DNA of 64,000 nucleotides, taken from positions 5,704,001 through 5,768,000 of the forward strand of contig NC_068572.1 of assembly GCF_025698545.1 (NCBI RefSeq), written 5' to 3'. Position numbers and translations under genes: made by a program. This document shows positions 11,970-26,075 of this stretch, piece by piece. Below the pieces are notes generated by a model. It was not told where the DNA came from, did not search any database, and saw only the letters and a list, made by a program, of their open reading frames with translations. This stretch comes from Gossypium raimondii. Its lineage: Eukaryota; Streptophyta; Magnoliopsida; Malvales; Malvaceae. Numbering within the stretch: the stretch's first letter is position 1; each line of letters opens with the position of its first letter.

Positions 11970-12591
11970 TAAAGGTGTTCGTGCGTCGGGCCAAATTCGG
12001 GAAAAATTTTAGGCCCGTTTGCTAGGCCCAAACTTGAAAAATGAGCCTAAATTTTTGCCCAAACCTGGCCCGAATAAAATATTAAAACTCGAGCCCGATC
12101 CAGTTCGGCCATATTAATTTTTTATATAATTTTTTAAAAAATATATAATACATTAAAAATACTAAAAACATTAAAATAAATATTTCCCAACAAATTAAAA
12201 ATAAATTAAAAAATGTATACTTAAATAACACTAAGATAAATGTAACTTAACAAGCAAATGTCAAAAATAGTAACAAAATTAGCAATAAAATAAGAGTTAT
12301 ACAATAACCAAATAATAACAACAAAATAGTAGTAACATAATTGTGAAATGGTAGCAAAATAGTGAAGAAAACAACAAGAAAATAATTTAAAAAAAAGTAA
12401 AAAAAGCAACAAATTTTTTTGTTTTCATTTTTGGGCTGGGCCAATAAAGCCTTACTCGAGGCTCAGTTTGTTTCTAAACGGGCTTTTTTTGCCCAAGCCT
12501 ATTTTTTGGGTCTATATTTTTACCCAAACCATCTCACTTTTCGAACAGGCTTTGGGGCTAGGCCAAATGACTCAGCTCATGGATAGATTTA
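11970..12591. mobile_element. hAT-type MITE (GGCCC-rich termini), decayed
   Basis: Non-coding element with inverted termini: TAAAGGTGTTCGTGCG on the left and, in reverse complement, TAAATCTATCCATGAGC on the right. GGGCC/GGCCC-rich blocks lie near both ends around an AT-rich centre. Flanking 8-bp repeats GGAGAGAG (11962-11969) and GGAAAGAG (12592-12599) match at 7 of 8 bases, as expected for hAT. It belongs with the better-preserved copy at 40078-40585. No transposase is encoded. Confidence 0.7.
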
Positions 12592-12599
12592 GGAAAGAG

Positions 12600-13900
12600 T
12601 ACCTTAATTTTTTTTTTTTGTGTGAATTACAAGAGGAGGGTTAATAGCAATGCGACTAGTGTGGCTCGAATCTAGGTCACATTTAGGACTGTAAATACCC
12701 TACTCATCAGGCCAATAAATGAGGTTTGAGAATACCTTAAATTTGTTCCAAAATGAAAGTAAAAATATAAAAAAATAAATATTAATTAAGAAAAAGTAAA
12801 ACACCAAATGTTAACGAAAAAAATGAAGTAGTAAAAGTAATGGTGAACAGAACTAAATGAAAAAAACAAAATAAAATGCTAATAAATGTCTTTTTTAATT
12901 ATAAAATAGGTCGAATTTTAAATATTTATAGGAATTGACTTATTTAAGTAAAACACTTTCGGTTAGAAATGTTTTTTGTCACAATAGGTTTTATATAGAC
13001 CTCAAAGTCTTTTATTTTGTTAAGTAATGTGAGATATGAGATAGGTATACATATAAACTCATGGATAGGTTTACAATTTGTTCCGAACAATGTGAAATTA
13101 CTTTCTCCTTCAACTAACAACATAAAATTAAAGACTATATATAAAGGAAGAAAAAAAATCTTTTAACTAATATCAAAAAATCTTTCTATCGATAGAAACG
13201 ATATTTATTGCTATTTTCGTAATTAAAAAAATATTTATTGGTATTCTAGTCGAAAAAACAAGACAAAGGAAGAGTTACAATAAAGCTAATGAATATAAAT
13301 TATTTATATCATAGAGATAATGAATACAGATTATCTCAATATATATATTTTAGTTTTAAATTTAATTTGAAAATTATTAGAATTTTTATATTTTAATTTG
13401 AAATTTTACTAAATATTTAAAGATGAAGTAGATATATTTTTAAAGTAAAATTTTAAAATGTTAAATTTTATTTCTTTTAAAAATTTTAATTTTAAATGAA
13501 TAAATAATAAAATGTTCTTATTTTATGTTAATTAGATAAATAAAATTTACTTTTAAATTATTTTTATTTTAAGATATTTTTTAATGAAACCTTTTTTATT
13601 TTAAATTTAAGTGTTAAGATAAAACATTTTTAATATAATTTGAAATTCAATGATTTTTATATTTTTAATTTGAAAATTCACTAAATATTTAAAAGATTAA
13701 AATATTAAATTTTTATTTTATAATTTAAATATCCATGTTAATAATAAAATTAAACAAATAAAATAAATAGATATTTAAAAAATTAAATTTAAATTAAAAT
13801 AGATTTTATAAGTAAATAGTAATTTAAATAAAATTTAGAAAAAAAAATTGTTCAAAATACGTACCGAATTGGTAGGCGATTAGCAGCTAGCCTCTAATAT
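12600..13900. other. AT-rich intergenic spacer
   Basis: Very AT-rich DNA with TTTTAAATTT-like tracts and no credible coding segment. The last 100 bases before 13987 are the 5' flank and probable 5' UTR of the eS8 gene. Confidence 0.5.
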
Positions 13901-13986
13901 AAAAACAAAGGTAGAGGTTTGGTAGCGCCTGGGAGAGTGAAACCAAAGGGTGAAGCAGAACCCGTCCCTTGCGCCGTTTTGTCATC

Positions 13987-16067
<2,081 letters not shown>

Positions 16068-16114
16068 ATGAATTAATTTGGTGTTTTTGTTTTTTCAATT
16101 AAAAGTTTGGTGAG

Positions 16115-16191
16115 AATAAAATAGAAATTGTTTTTATATTATTTTATTTGGTTGAATTAATGGTATTAAATTGTTTTTTAGTATGAATAAA
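16115..16191 (+). terminator. Possible polyadenylation signals of the eS8 gene
   Basis: AATAAA occurs at 16115-16120 and again at 16186-16191 in a T-rich context just after the stop codon. The position fits plant near-upstream elements; which one is used cannot be told from sequence. Confidence 0.5.
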
Positions 16192-16517
16192 GTTTTTAGC
16201 TGTTTTTTTTAGTATGAATACAGTATATGTGTAGATGATTGAGTCTCATCATGTGTGCGAGTTTTAGTTTAGTTAGTTCTAATTTGTCGGCTTTAGTTTG
16301 GATTGTACCAGTTTTTAATCTGTTTGTATTGTAATAATTTGATTCTACTTGGTGATTGTTTGGATAGTCTGTTTGTGATAGTTTGATACTTGTGACTACT
16401 TGAACCTGTAATTGAATTGGACTTGTTACACTTTAAAACATTAAGATTAAAATTTGCTATTAATCCCTATAGTTTGCAAAAGATGTGGATTTAGCCCATG
16501 TCACTACACCAAATGAG

Positions 16518-17600
16518 GCTTTTAGCGGCATATTTTGTGGCGTTTGCACTACAAACGCCGCTAATAATCTCGCATTAGCGGCGCAAAAAATAAACCGCCG
16601 CTAAATATCAGGAATTAGCGGCGCATCATGAGAAGCGCCGTAAAAGAACATCATTAGCGGCGTTTATCGTCACACGCCGCAAGATCTGAAGACCAAAACG
16701 CATCGTTTTGGTCTTAATGTATACAAGAATTAGTGGCGTTTATAGTAAATCGCCGCTAAAGCAATTATTAGCGCGTAATGGCCAAAGCGCGCAAAAATCT
16801 AAACAAAACGCACCGCTTTGTCTTGCGTATATTAGCGTTAGTGGCGCTTTAACAAAACACGCCGCTAAAGCAAGTATTAGCGGCGCTTACTAAAAGCGCC
16901 GCAATATATGTTAACCAAAACGCAGAGTTTGGCCTAGAGGTATGTTACAATTTATGGCGCTTATGGGGAAACGTCGCAAAAATATCCTAACCAAAGTGCA
17001 CCGTTTTGGTCTTGGTGTATGTTACAGTTAGTGGCGATTAATATAAAACGCTGGTAAAGTATAATATTAGCGGCGTGTCGTGGTAAGCGCCGCAAAACCT
17101 CTTAACCAAAACGCAGAGTTTGGTATTGAGGTATACTAGAATTAGTGGCGCAGAGCGAACACGCCACTAATGCATACTATTAGCGGCGCTTTCGTATAAG
17201 CGCCGCAAAATTTGACAACAAAAATGCAACATTTTTGTCTCGATGTATACAGTTACTAGTGGCGCATATAAAGAAACGCCGCTAAATCATAGTATTAGCG
17301 GCGCTTGTGCAGAAGCGCCGCAAAATATACTCACCAAAACGCTGCGTTTTTACATGAGGTATATTAGAATTAGTGGCGCTTTTTGGATATCGCCGCTAAA
17401 GTAGATTATTAGCGGCGCTTTTTTATAAGCGCCGCAAAAGATATTAACAAAAACGCAGCGTTTAAGTCTTGATGTATACTGGAATTAGTGGCGTTCACGA
17501 GAAATCGCCGCTAAAGCATTGTATTAGCGGCGCTTTTTGATAAGCGCCGGAAAATGTATTAACCAAAACGCAGAGTTTTGGTCTTAACCATGCATTATAT
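16518..17600 (+). repeat. Left subterminal array of palindromic repeats
   Basis: About nine units of roughly 110 bp. Each unit contains three short palindromes: GGCGC...GCGCCGC, a stem of the type ACCAAAACGC...GTTTTGGT, and AGTGGCG...CGCCGCTAA. The ACCAAAACG stem recurs near 16693, 16803, 16914, 16990, 17105, 17217, 17333, 17446 and 17562. In En/Spm the TNPA-type protein binds subterminal repeats to pair the ends; by analogy these are the likely binding sites. Confidence 0.9.
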
Positions 17601-18590
17601 AATGTAGGTTAATATATATGTTTAGTTTATCGTATTTGGTCTATGGTTTATGGTTTAAAGGTTGGGGTTTAAGGTTCCGGATAATATATGTGTTAAAGAT
17701 TTATGATTTAATTTAGGGTTTATGGTTTACAATTTAGATTAACTAGTGTTTTGTAATTTATATATTAATTAATTTCTTATATAATTGTAAAAAATATAAT
17801 ATTTAGGGCCGAGTTACTATTTTAAGGTTATTGTAATTGATCAGGAGTACTATATATATATATATATTATGTAATAGCTGATCAGATTTAATGTTTAGGT
17901 GTTAGGAGCTGGGTTAGACGTTATGGGCCGGTTAGGAGTTAGGGATTTATGGTTTAGCCAGGGATTTAGGCGGGTCGGGTTAGGGTATTAGGTTTAGATC
18001 TTTTACATATGTAAATGGAATAACAAATTAAGCTTGGTGGACACTTGTATATATGAATTTAGGGTTACGGTTATAGGGTTAGGGGTTAGAAGTTAACAGT
18101 TAAGGACTTAGGGTTTAGATCTTATTTAGTTTTTTTAATTTATATTTTAAATATGTTCTTACATTTTTGAACATAAATAAAAATTATATATTAACCAACC
18201 AAATCTGAAATAATTAATAAAACACCACATTAAAGCACGATAAAATAATAATTCTTAGAGAAATAGCAAAAAAAATCAATTGGCTGGAATAAAAATCAGA
18301 TTAATTAATTGTATTTAAATTTACATATGTTAATGGGATAGCAATGCTTGGTGGACACTTGTATGGATTTAGGGTTTGGGATTTAAGGTTTAGGAATTTT
18401 GGGGTCACATCAGGGTTTTGGGTTTAGAGTACTAATTAGTATTTTTAAAATATATTTTAAAAATTTAATCTAAACCAATTGATGTATTTAATTAATATTA
18501 GTGTAAATGGAATTAAAAAATAAGTTAAAATATTGGCTTAAATTAGCATTTTCTCTATATTAAGTAAACGGAGCCGTTTATGTTAGTTTT
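17600..18590 (+). repeat. Degenerate TTTAGGG-like tracts inside the CACTA element
   Basis: The stretch repeatedly shows variants such as TTTAGGGTTTATGGTTTA, GGTTAGGGTATTAGGTTTAG and TAGGGTTAGGGGTTAG between the two left subterminal clusters. They resemble scrambled plant telomere motifs but are never in perfect tandem. There is no coding sequence. Confidence 0.55.
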
Positions 18591-19085
18591 TTGTGGCGTT
18601 TGTGTTTGAAACGCCGGAAAAGTGACTTGATATATTGGCTAAACGTCGACGTATAACTTAAGGAAATTAATTTTTAGTGGCGCTTTAGAAGAAAACGCCA
18701 GAAATGTGCAATAAATCCGAGCAAAACGGTGCTGTTTCGGATGTTAAACCTTCATTATTTGTGGCGCTTGTCAAGAAACGCCGCAAATACACAAGCTATA
18801 GCGGCGTTTTTTCAATAAACGCCGAGAAAGTGTCTTCAATTTTTTGCTAAACGGCGTCGTCTCTGTACACGCATTTATACTAACCTTTTATATATATATT
18901 AATTCAACGGCACCGTTTCTATTATTTTTTGTGGCGTTTATTGAGAAAACGCCAGAATTGTGCATTACAGTTTACTAAAACGGCGCCGTTTCTATTTTAA
19001 CTTTAAAATTTAGTGGCGTTTTTTCAAAAACACCGCAAATGTTTCTTAAAATTTCGACGACACGTCGTCGTTTCTGTACCGTGTT
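18590..19085 (+). repeat. Second left subterminal repeat cluster
   Basis: Further GTGGCGTTT...AAACGCC palindromes mixed with AAACGGCGCCGTTT-type stems, spaced roughly 60-90 bp. It resembles the first cluster but lacks the regular 110-bp period. Confidence 0.75.
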
Positions 19086-20814
19086 TTAACTTATGCCAAT
19101 TTATGTGTATCTCAGTGGCCAGAATTCTACATTGCAGAAACAAAATTGGGGGAGAAACGAAAGCAGTGAAATTGAAAGAGAAAAAACGACGGAAGAAACG
19201 GAGAGGAGAAATCTTTCTGTGGAAACGAAGGCTTCAGAGGATACTATCAAAGCTGCGTCATCTGTGTTTAAAAGGTAAGCTTTTTTTGAAACAGTGTATC
19301 TTGATTTAGGGTTTAGGTTTAGAGTAAATTGGGAATTTGGGGTTTAGGGTCCTAGTTCAGTCACGAAGCAATTCTTACAAATTTGGTTTGGAATTTGGGG
19401 AATTTGGGAATTTTTGCGTGTCTAGGGTTTGGTTCCGATCCTGTCGAGCTTTTTTATTTCTTCTACTTTTTTCCTTACACTGTTCGATAATCATGTCTTG
19501 TTCCCCAGGAGTGAGTCTGCATTTGCCTAACTGTTGAAGGAAGGAGAACTGAAAATTGTGTACTTAGGTAAGTTTGCTGATTTGGTCATTTATCAATAGT
19601 TGAATGGATGTAAAATTTTTCTTGCATTTCTTACTGCTCGATTGCTGAAGGGTACTGCTTTTAATTCGGTTTTTGGAATTTTGGTGCATTCCTCATCGCT
19701 TTCGCTTTTAGGGTAGTTTGTTGATTTGTTCAAACAATATTTTCATTGTTTGAAAATTAGAAGCATTTTAGTAAACAAACACTATAATTAGAAATGTATA
19801 TTCAATATTTGATGTTAAATTGTAATTTTAGAACTAAATTCAAAATTTATTCTTGTTAAAAGTACTCATACTTGAAATTAAAATTAGAACTAAATTCCAA
19901 CTATTTTATATGTCTTTGGTGCTGGATGTAAATTAAATATCTTGGTCTAATTTACAAATTCCAAGAGGTGCTTATAAAATTCTGAGATTAAGCCTTCACT
20001 TTAAATTTGATTTTAAAAAGTAAAATAAAATATATATATTTGTTTAATAAATTATTGTTGTTGTGTAGGTGTAATTCCACAATAAATTGGTAATCTACCA
20101 CAGTTGATAATTGCTCAGTTTCATGACTGTTATTTTTTACTTTAAAGATTGAATGTTTATTAAAATATGTAATTAAAATATCTTATTAAAAATGTTTCCA
20201 TGGAGGAAACTTGACAAGAGCTAGGATTCCATGCTTGTAAAACAAAGCAAAGGGTTCATCTTTTTTCTTTTTCAAACAGTTTGTTTCATAAGTAGGGAAA
20301 TTGATGGAAAAGGTTTGGATTTTGATCGAAGGAATTGGATGAGACAAAGAAGGAAAAATTGATGCAGTTACTGTGAAAAGAGAAAAAGAAGGAAAAATTG
20401 AAGTTAAAAGCTTTATGGTTGTGTGTTTTTTTAACTTTGGGGGTGTTTGATTGATGGGACAATAATATGGGAAAAGCATGTGCCACTTGACGGGGAGACG
20501 TGGCTCCATTGACATGTCACCATTACACCATAATTTAGGTCTTCCAATTTTCTTTGACATTCATCAGTCCTCTTCTGTATTTATTGTAAACTTTCATGTC
20601 TGTTCTAAATTTATAATTTATATAAAATTTATATTTTCGATTAAATTATTAATTTTTTATTTTATACAATTTTATTCAAAATGTAATTAAAATGTCACAT
20701 TACAAGATGAGATTATTTACAGAGCCAACAATTTCAATAATCCTGTTATGACATTTAGACTAAAAATCATAATTGAATAATAGTTTAGGTATCGAAATTA
20801 AATAACATTTGGTT
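19086..20814 (+). other. CACTA leader region without a recognised gene
   Basis: Upstream of the transposase. A purine-rich segment near 19130-19275 ends in a splice-donor-like AAAGGTAAGC and could be a non-coding first exon. A possible further exon lies near 19509-19560. No protein family is recognised, and the remainder is AT-rich. Confidence 0.35.
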
Positions 20815-21812
20815 AATTACATAACTTACAAAAATTAAATAACTTACATAACTTACATAAATTAAGTAATTCTTGGTAACTTACATAAATTAAATATCTT
20901 GCATAACTTACATAAATTAAGTTAATTAAATAACTTACATAAATTAAGTAAATTAAATAACTTACATAAATTAAGTAAATTAAATAACTTACATAACTTA
21001 CATAAATTAAGTAATTTACATAACTTACATAACTTAAATATCTTGAATAACTTACATAAATTAAGTAAATTAAATATCTTACATAACTTACATAAATTAA
21101 GTAACTTACATAACTTACATAAATTAAATATCTTGCATAATTTACATAAATTAAGTAAATTAAATATCTTGCATAATTTACATAAATTAAATATCTTACA
21201 TAACTTACATAAATTAAATATCTTGAATAACTTACATAACTTAAATATCTTGAATAACTTACATAAATTAAGTAAATTAAATATCTTACATAACTCACAT
21301 AAATTAAGTAATTTACATAACTTACATAAATTAAATATCTTGAATAACTTACATAAATTAAGTAAATTAAATATCTTGCATAATTTACATAAATTAAATA
21401 TCTTACATAACTTACATAAATTAAATATCTTGAATAACTTACATAACTTAAATATCTTGAATAACTTACATAAATTAAGTAAATTAAATATCTTACATAA
21501 CTCACATAAATTAAGTAATTTACATAACTTACATAAATTAAATATCTTGAATAACTTACATAAATTAAGTAAATTAAATATCTTACATAACTTACATAAA
21601 TTAAGTAATTTACATAACTTACATAAATTAAATATCTTGCATAATTTACATAAATTAAGTAAATTAAATATCTTGCATAATTTACATAAATTAAATATCT
21701 TACATAACTTACATAAATTAAATATCTTACATTACTTACATAGCTTACATTACTTACATGGGGCATACATAATACATAATCTGTAACTTACATAACTTAC
21801 ATAATACATAAA
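20815..21812. repeat. 1-kb minisatellite built of 9-nt modules
   Basis: The array is composed of nonamers CTTACATAA, ATTAAGTAA, ATTAAATAT, CTTGCATAA, TTTACATAA and close variants in varying order, giving 18-, 27- and 36-nt higher-order units. Because the module is a multiple of three and happens to lack stops in one frame on each strand, long spurious open frames appear on both strands (for example 20813-21766 minus and 21043-21786 plus). These are not genes. Confidence 0.9.
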
Positions 21813-21914
21813 ATATATCACATCACAACTTTCTAAAATTCATTTATAGTTATAACTGGCGTTTTGACTAACCCGAGCAAATTATTGTCAACGTCAGACT
21901 TCAAGATTTAAGAA

Positions 21915-23190
21915 ATGGACCGGTCTTGGATGAATTTGTCAAGGGTTAGCAACGATTATCGAAATGGGGTGCAGAGTTTTCTAAATTTTGCATTTCAATA
22001 TGCAAGCTAAGAGAACATGATTCTTTGCCTATGTAAGAAGTGTGTCAACATGAACTGGCATCATCGTGAGGTTGTATACGAGCATCTAATTGTTGATGGG
22101 TTTGTTAAGGGTTATAAGCAATGGCTTTTTCATGGAGAATGCCCTAGAAGTACTTCCTCTTCAACGATGGAGGTATCTTATCCTGTTACTGCTTACCATC
22201 AGTCTGATAGAGGAGATGACATGGAAGGTATGTTGCGGGATGCATTTAATATGCACAGTCATGGTGTGCAATCGTTCCCAGGGGATTTTATGACATGAAC
22301 GAAGAACTGTATGAGGGATCAAAATTTTCAAAAATGGCCTTCTGTGTTCGTCTTTTTCAATTAAAATGTTTGGGAGGGTGGACCGGCAACTCATTGACAA
22401 TGCTATTAGAGTTTTTGAGAGAGATGTTCCTGTTTGCAAAAATCCCTCAGTCATGCAAGGATATGAAGAAAATGATAAAAGATTTAGGCCTTGGGTACAA
22501 CAAAATCCATAGTTGCCCAAATGACTGCATGTTGTATTCGGGCGATCGGAAAAACCAAATCTTTGTCATGTATGCGCCAATCCGTTGGATAAATAAAAAC
22601 ACAGAAGACGGGAACGACGATGAAAATGATGCACAGTCGAGGAAGAAGCCAGTTAAGATTTTACGGTATTTTCCGTTGATACCAAGGCTTCAAAGGCTTT
22701 TCATGTCATCGAAGATAGCGGAGTCAATGACGTGGCACCATGATGGACGAACCGATGATGGATTACTAAGGCATCCGGTAGATTCTTTAGCTTGGAAAGT
22801 ATTTGACAATAAATTTCCAAGCTTTGCAGGCGATCCTAGGAGTGTGAGGCTTGGCCTAGCATCTGATGGATTTAATCCTTTCAAGATCATGAGCACTGCC
22901 TACAGTACTTGGCCAGTAGTGCTTGTTCCTTACAATCTGCCTCCGTGGATTTGCATGAAGCAATCTTGCCTTATCTTATCTATGATTATCCCTGGAGAGA
23001 AAGGGCCCGGGAATGATATCGACATTTATTTACAGCCACTTATTAAAGAGTTAAAACAATTATGGGCTGGTGTCGAGACATACGATGTGCTGAGAAAGGA
23101 GAACTTTAATTTACGTGCAGCTTTGATGTGGACCATTAATGACTTTCCCGCTTATGCCAATTTATCCGGTTGGAGTACTAAGGGCCGTTA
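21915..23190 (+). pseudogene. CACTA TNP2-type transposase, 5' part
   Basis: Encodes the N-terminal half of a TNP2/Transposase_21 protein, the enzyme expected to cut and join CACTA ends. It begins MDRSWMNLSRVSNDYRNG and continues with CKKCVNMNWHHREVVYEHL, LGLGYNKIHSCPNDCMLY, MTWHHDGRTDDGLLRHPVDS and DGFNPFKIMSTAYSTWPVVL, all typical of the family. An in-frame TAA precedes ENMILC near 22007, and frame changes occur near 22290 and in the usual CxxC region near 22550. At 23190 the frame runs into a retrotransposon; joining across one CGTTA copy to 33441 restores GRYACPCCAAQ in frame. Confidence 0.88.
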
Positions 23191-25942
23191 TGTAATGGCC
23201 CAAATTTGAGGTTATCGGAACAGTGGTTTCGGGACCACAAATCCGATGAGAAAAATTTTATTTTTCTTATATTTTTATGGTCTACAATTTCACAAAATGA
23301 TTTCGTGAAAATTTCGTTCGAAAATTTCGACGTTTGGGCACTCAATTTAGTCAAAAGGACTAAATTGTAAAAGTGCAAAAGTTGAGTTCTACATGTTAGA
23401 GGTGTCCAATTGTTATGAAAATTTAAATTGGAGGTCCTTATATGGTAATTATACCATTGGTAACTTGGTAGACAAAATGGACATGAGATAAGTGAAATAG
23501 AAAATTTTTAAGTTAGGGGCAATTTGGTAATCTAGTAATTAAAATGAATTAAAAGGAAAAAGATGGCAAAAATCATCATCTTCTTCATATGAACGAAATC
23601 AGCAAGGGGGGAAGCCATAGTTAGGGTTTTCAAGCTTCCAAGCTCCATAGTAAGTGATCCCAAACCCCGTTTTTAATGTTCTTTACGTTTTTGAGATCCC
23701 GGTAGCTTAATTTAGCTTATTCTAGCAATAATTTAACCTAGGGTTTATATTTGGAAAAATACCCATAGGTGAAAAGTGTTTATTTTGATGTTTTATGATA
23801 GAACATGAAGCTAGAAATTATGTTAAACAACTTTTGCTAAGCGATTTTAAGTGAAAACGAGTAAAATGACATAATCGGTAAAAATACCTAATGTTCATAA
23901 GTACATGTTAGAGTGGGAATTTGATGTTGCCATAGAAGGGAAAAATGTTCATAATGTTATAAAACATAAGAATAAGAGATGAAGTTTAATTTCCGAGCCT
24001 TGGGGCAAAAATGTAATTATGTAAAGTTTAGGGCAAAATTGTAATTTTGAAAAGTTAGAGTCAAGGGCTGTTTTGTTGAATGTGAGTATTAAATAAGTTA
24101 AATTTACTATTTTAGATCAAGAAGTACGAAACTCGAGGTTAGACAAAGGGAAGAATAAAGTTGAAGACTAAGTTGGTGAATTTGGCTATAATTGGTACCG
24201 AGGTAAGTTTACGGTAAATAAATGCAATATTTCCATATTTATTATCAATGCTGTTATTTTCCAGCAACTATGAATTTATTTTATGGATTTATTTGATGAT
24301 GATCTAAGCATGAAATGATAGAGAATTAAAATTTAAAAGTCCCGTTGATACATAAGGATGGTACTGGATACGAATGTCATGACATTTGGGTAAAGAGATC
24401 CCATGTAAGACCATGTCTGGGACATGGCATTGGCATCCTTAATCATAAGAGGTCCCCTGTAAGACCATGTCTGGGACATGGCATGGGCACCGAGACGAGA
24501 GGTCCCATGTAAGACCATGTCTGGGACATGGCGTTGGCACCGAGATGAGAGGTCCCCTATAAGACCATGTCTGGGACATGGCATGGGCACCAACATGAGA
24601 ACATCCCATGTAAGACCATGTCTGGGACATGGCTTTGGCATGTTATTATCAGAAGAGACCCGAGTATCCTTATTATTCCAATGTAGCTCAACGGGCTTGT
24701 AAATGAATCATGTTCATGAAAGTTCGTTTAAAGCATAAATGGCAAGCTCTGTAAGTTGTAAGACTTAAGAACTTATTATACTATCAATTGATGTTCAACG
24801 ATGCAGCAAGGATTGAGTAAGTTATGCACACAAGTATTCTAAGTAAACAAGTAAGAGAACTAGTATGAGATTAACTAAAGAGTAAACTAGAGATATAGAC
24901 ATTGAGTTTAATTATTTAAGTTAAATATTGTTATTTATTTGCTAGTAAACTTACTAAGCTTTATGCTTACTTCTTTTATTTCTCTTTCTCTTATAGTATT
25001 GCAAAGCTACTTCAAGGATCCTAAAGAAGTCGGAGATCGTCCACACTATCAACTACAACCGCTTTCGGTATTTTATATCGAAACACGCTTGAGTTATGGC
25101 ATGTATAGGGATTTAGTTTTTTGTATGTTTGTAATGATGATTTTGCTAATGAGTGATGTGTAAGTATTTGATGATGTATGGTCATTAAAATGGTTAAGGA
25201 TGAAGGTGTTTGTTGTTATGAAAGATTAGGTGATAAATTATGCATGGAAATCATGAAAGGATAAAATTTTGCAAAGAAACAGAATTCAGGCAGCACAGTG
25301 ACGTGAATTTGAAAAATCACCCAAGATAGTATAAAATGAATTAGAGGGTGAATGATATATGGAATTGAAGGTTGTTGAGTCTATTTTCATAGAAAAATAA
25401 CGGTGTAGAAAAAGGAAATTTATATTTTAAGATATGTGAATTTTCGTGAGACAGGGTCAGAACAGTTTTTGGAGTCCCCTGTTCTGAGTTTAGAAAATAA
25501 TTACAAATTGTACAAAAATGGTTATGAGTTGAAATTTACATGCTTAGATTCCTTAATGAGTCTATTTTCTGTAGGAACAAGTGGGAATAGCATATGAAAA
25601 TCCTATAACGAGAAAAGTTATTTTTAGTAACAAGAGGTCAGAATAGTCGAATGGTGAAACAGGGGAGACTTTAACTAATAAACTGTACTAATTGGCTGAA
25701 CCAAAATTCTAAAATTTTATGGTGAGTAGATATATGAGTCTAGTTTCAGGAAAATTTACGGAATTAAATTTCGAGTTCTGTAGCTCAAGTTATAATTAAT
25801 TTAGTAACTGCTGCGCGATTGGACAGATTTGCTGTAAATAGTGAAATAAATTTTCAAACCTAGTTTTTATGCTCCGAATTGGTAAGATAAGCTAAGTAAT
25901 GCCTCGTGCTCGACTCGAAACGGTCTCGGTAAGGGTGTTACA
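23191..25942 (+). repeat. 5' LTR of the chromovirus
   Basis: 2,752 bp, starting TGTAATGGCCC and ending GGTGTTACA. It differs from the 3' LTR at a few dozen places, most of them single-base changes in homopolymer length. It contains a 50-bp minisatellite (24370-24650), a donor-like GAGGTAAGTTT near 24200 and an acceptor-like CTTTCTCTTATAG near 24998. Confidence 0.95.
24370..24650 (+). repeat. Minisatellite in the chromovirus 5' LTR
   Basis: Five units of about 50 bp, each with AAGACCATGTCTGGGACATG, recurring near 24409, 24462, 24512, 24562 and 24613. The 3' LTR has the same five units at 31885-32130, but mostly with CCAGG where this copy has CTGGG. Confidence 0.9.
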
Positions 25943-25948
25943 TTTTAT

Positions 25949-25960
25949 TGGTATCGAGCA
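25949..25960 (+). other. Primer-binding site of the chromovirus
   Basis: TGGTATCGAGCA lies a few bases inside the 5' LTR and resembles the TGGTATCAGAGC site complementary to plant initiator Met-tRNA. Confidence 0.75.
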
Positions 25961-26075
25961 GGTTTAGTCGATTCTGAAATATGCAGTATGAATAAGAGTC
26001 TACCTATACATGCCATACTTATATATTTTGATAGTGTGACGACTCGACGATTTTAAAATGTTTTCTTTTATAGTT

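Noticed and set aside
16502..17600. CRISPR-like array, because of regularly spaced palindromic repeats
   Set aside because: The host is a plant, the units are inside CACTA termini with a TGT target duplication, and the intervals between stems are conserved rather than unique spacers.
20813..21786. Long open frames (317 aa minus, 247 aa plus) over the minisatellite
   Set aside because: They follow from a stop-free 9-nt module repeated over 1 kb. The proteins are simple repeats with no family resemblance.
24333..24702. Cys/His-rich repeated peptides on both strands in the LTR
   Set aside because: They are translations of the 50-bp LTR minisatellite, not a protein; the same occurs in the partner LTR at 31848-32193.
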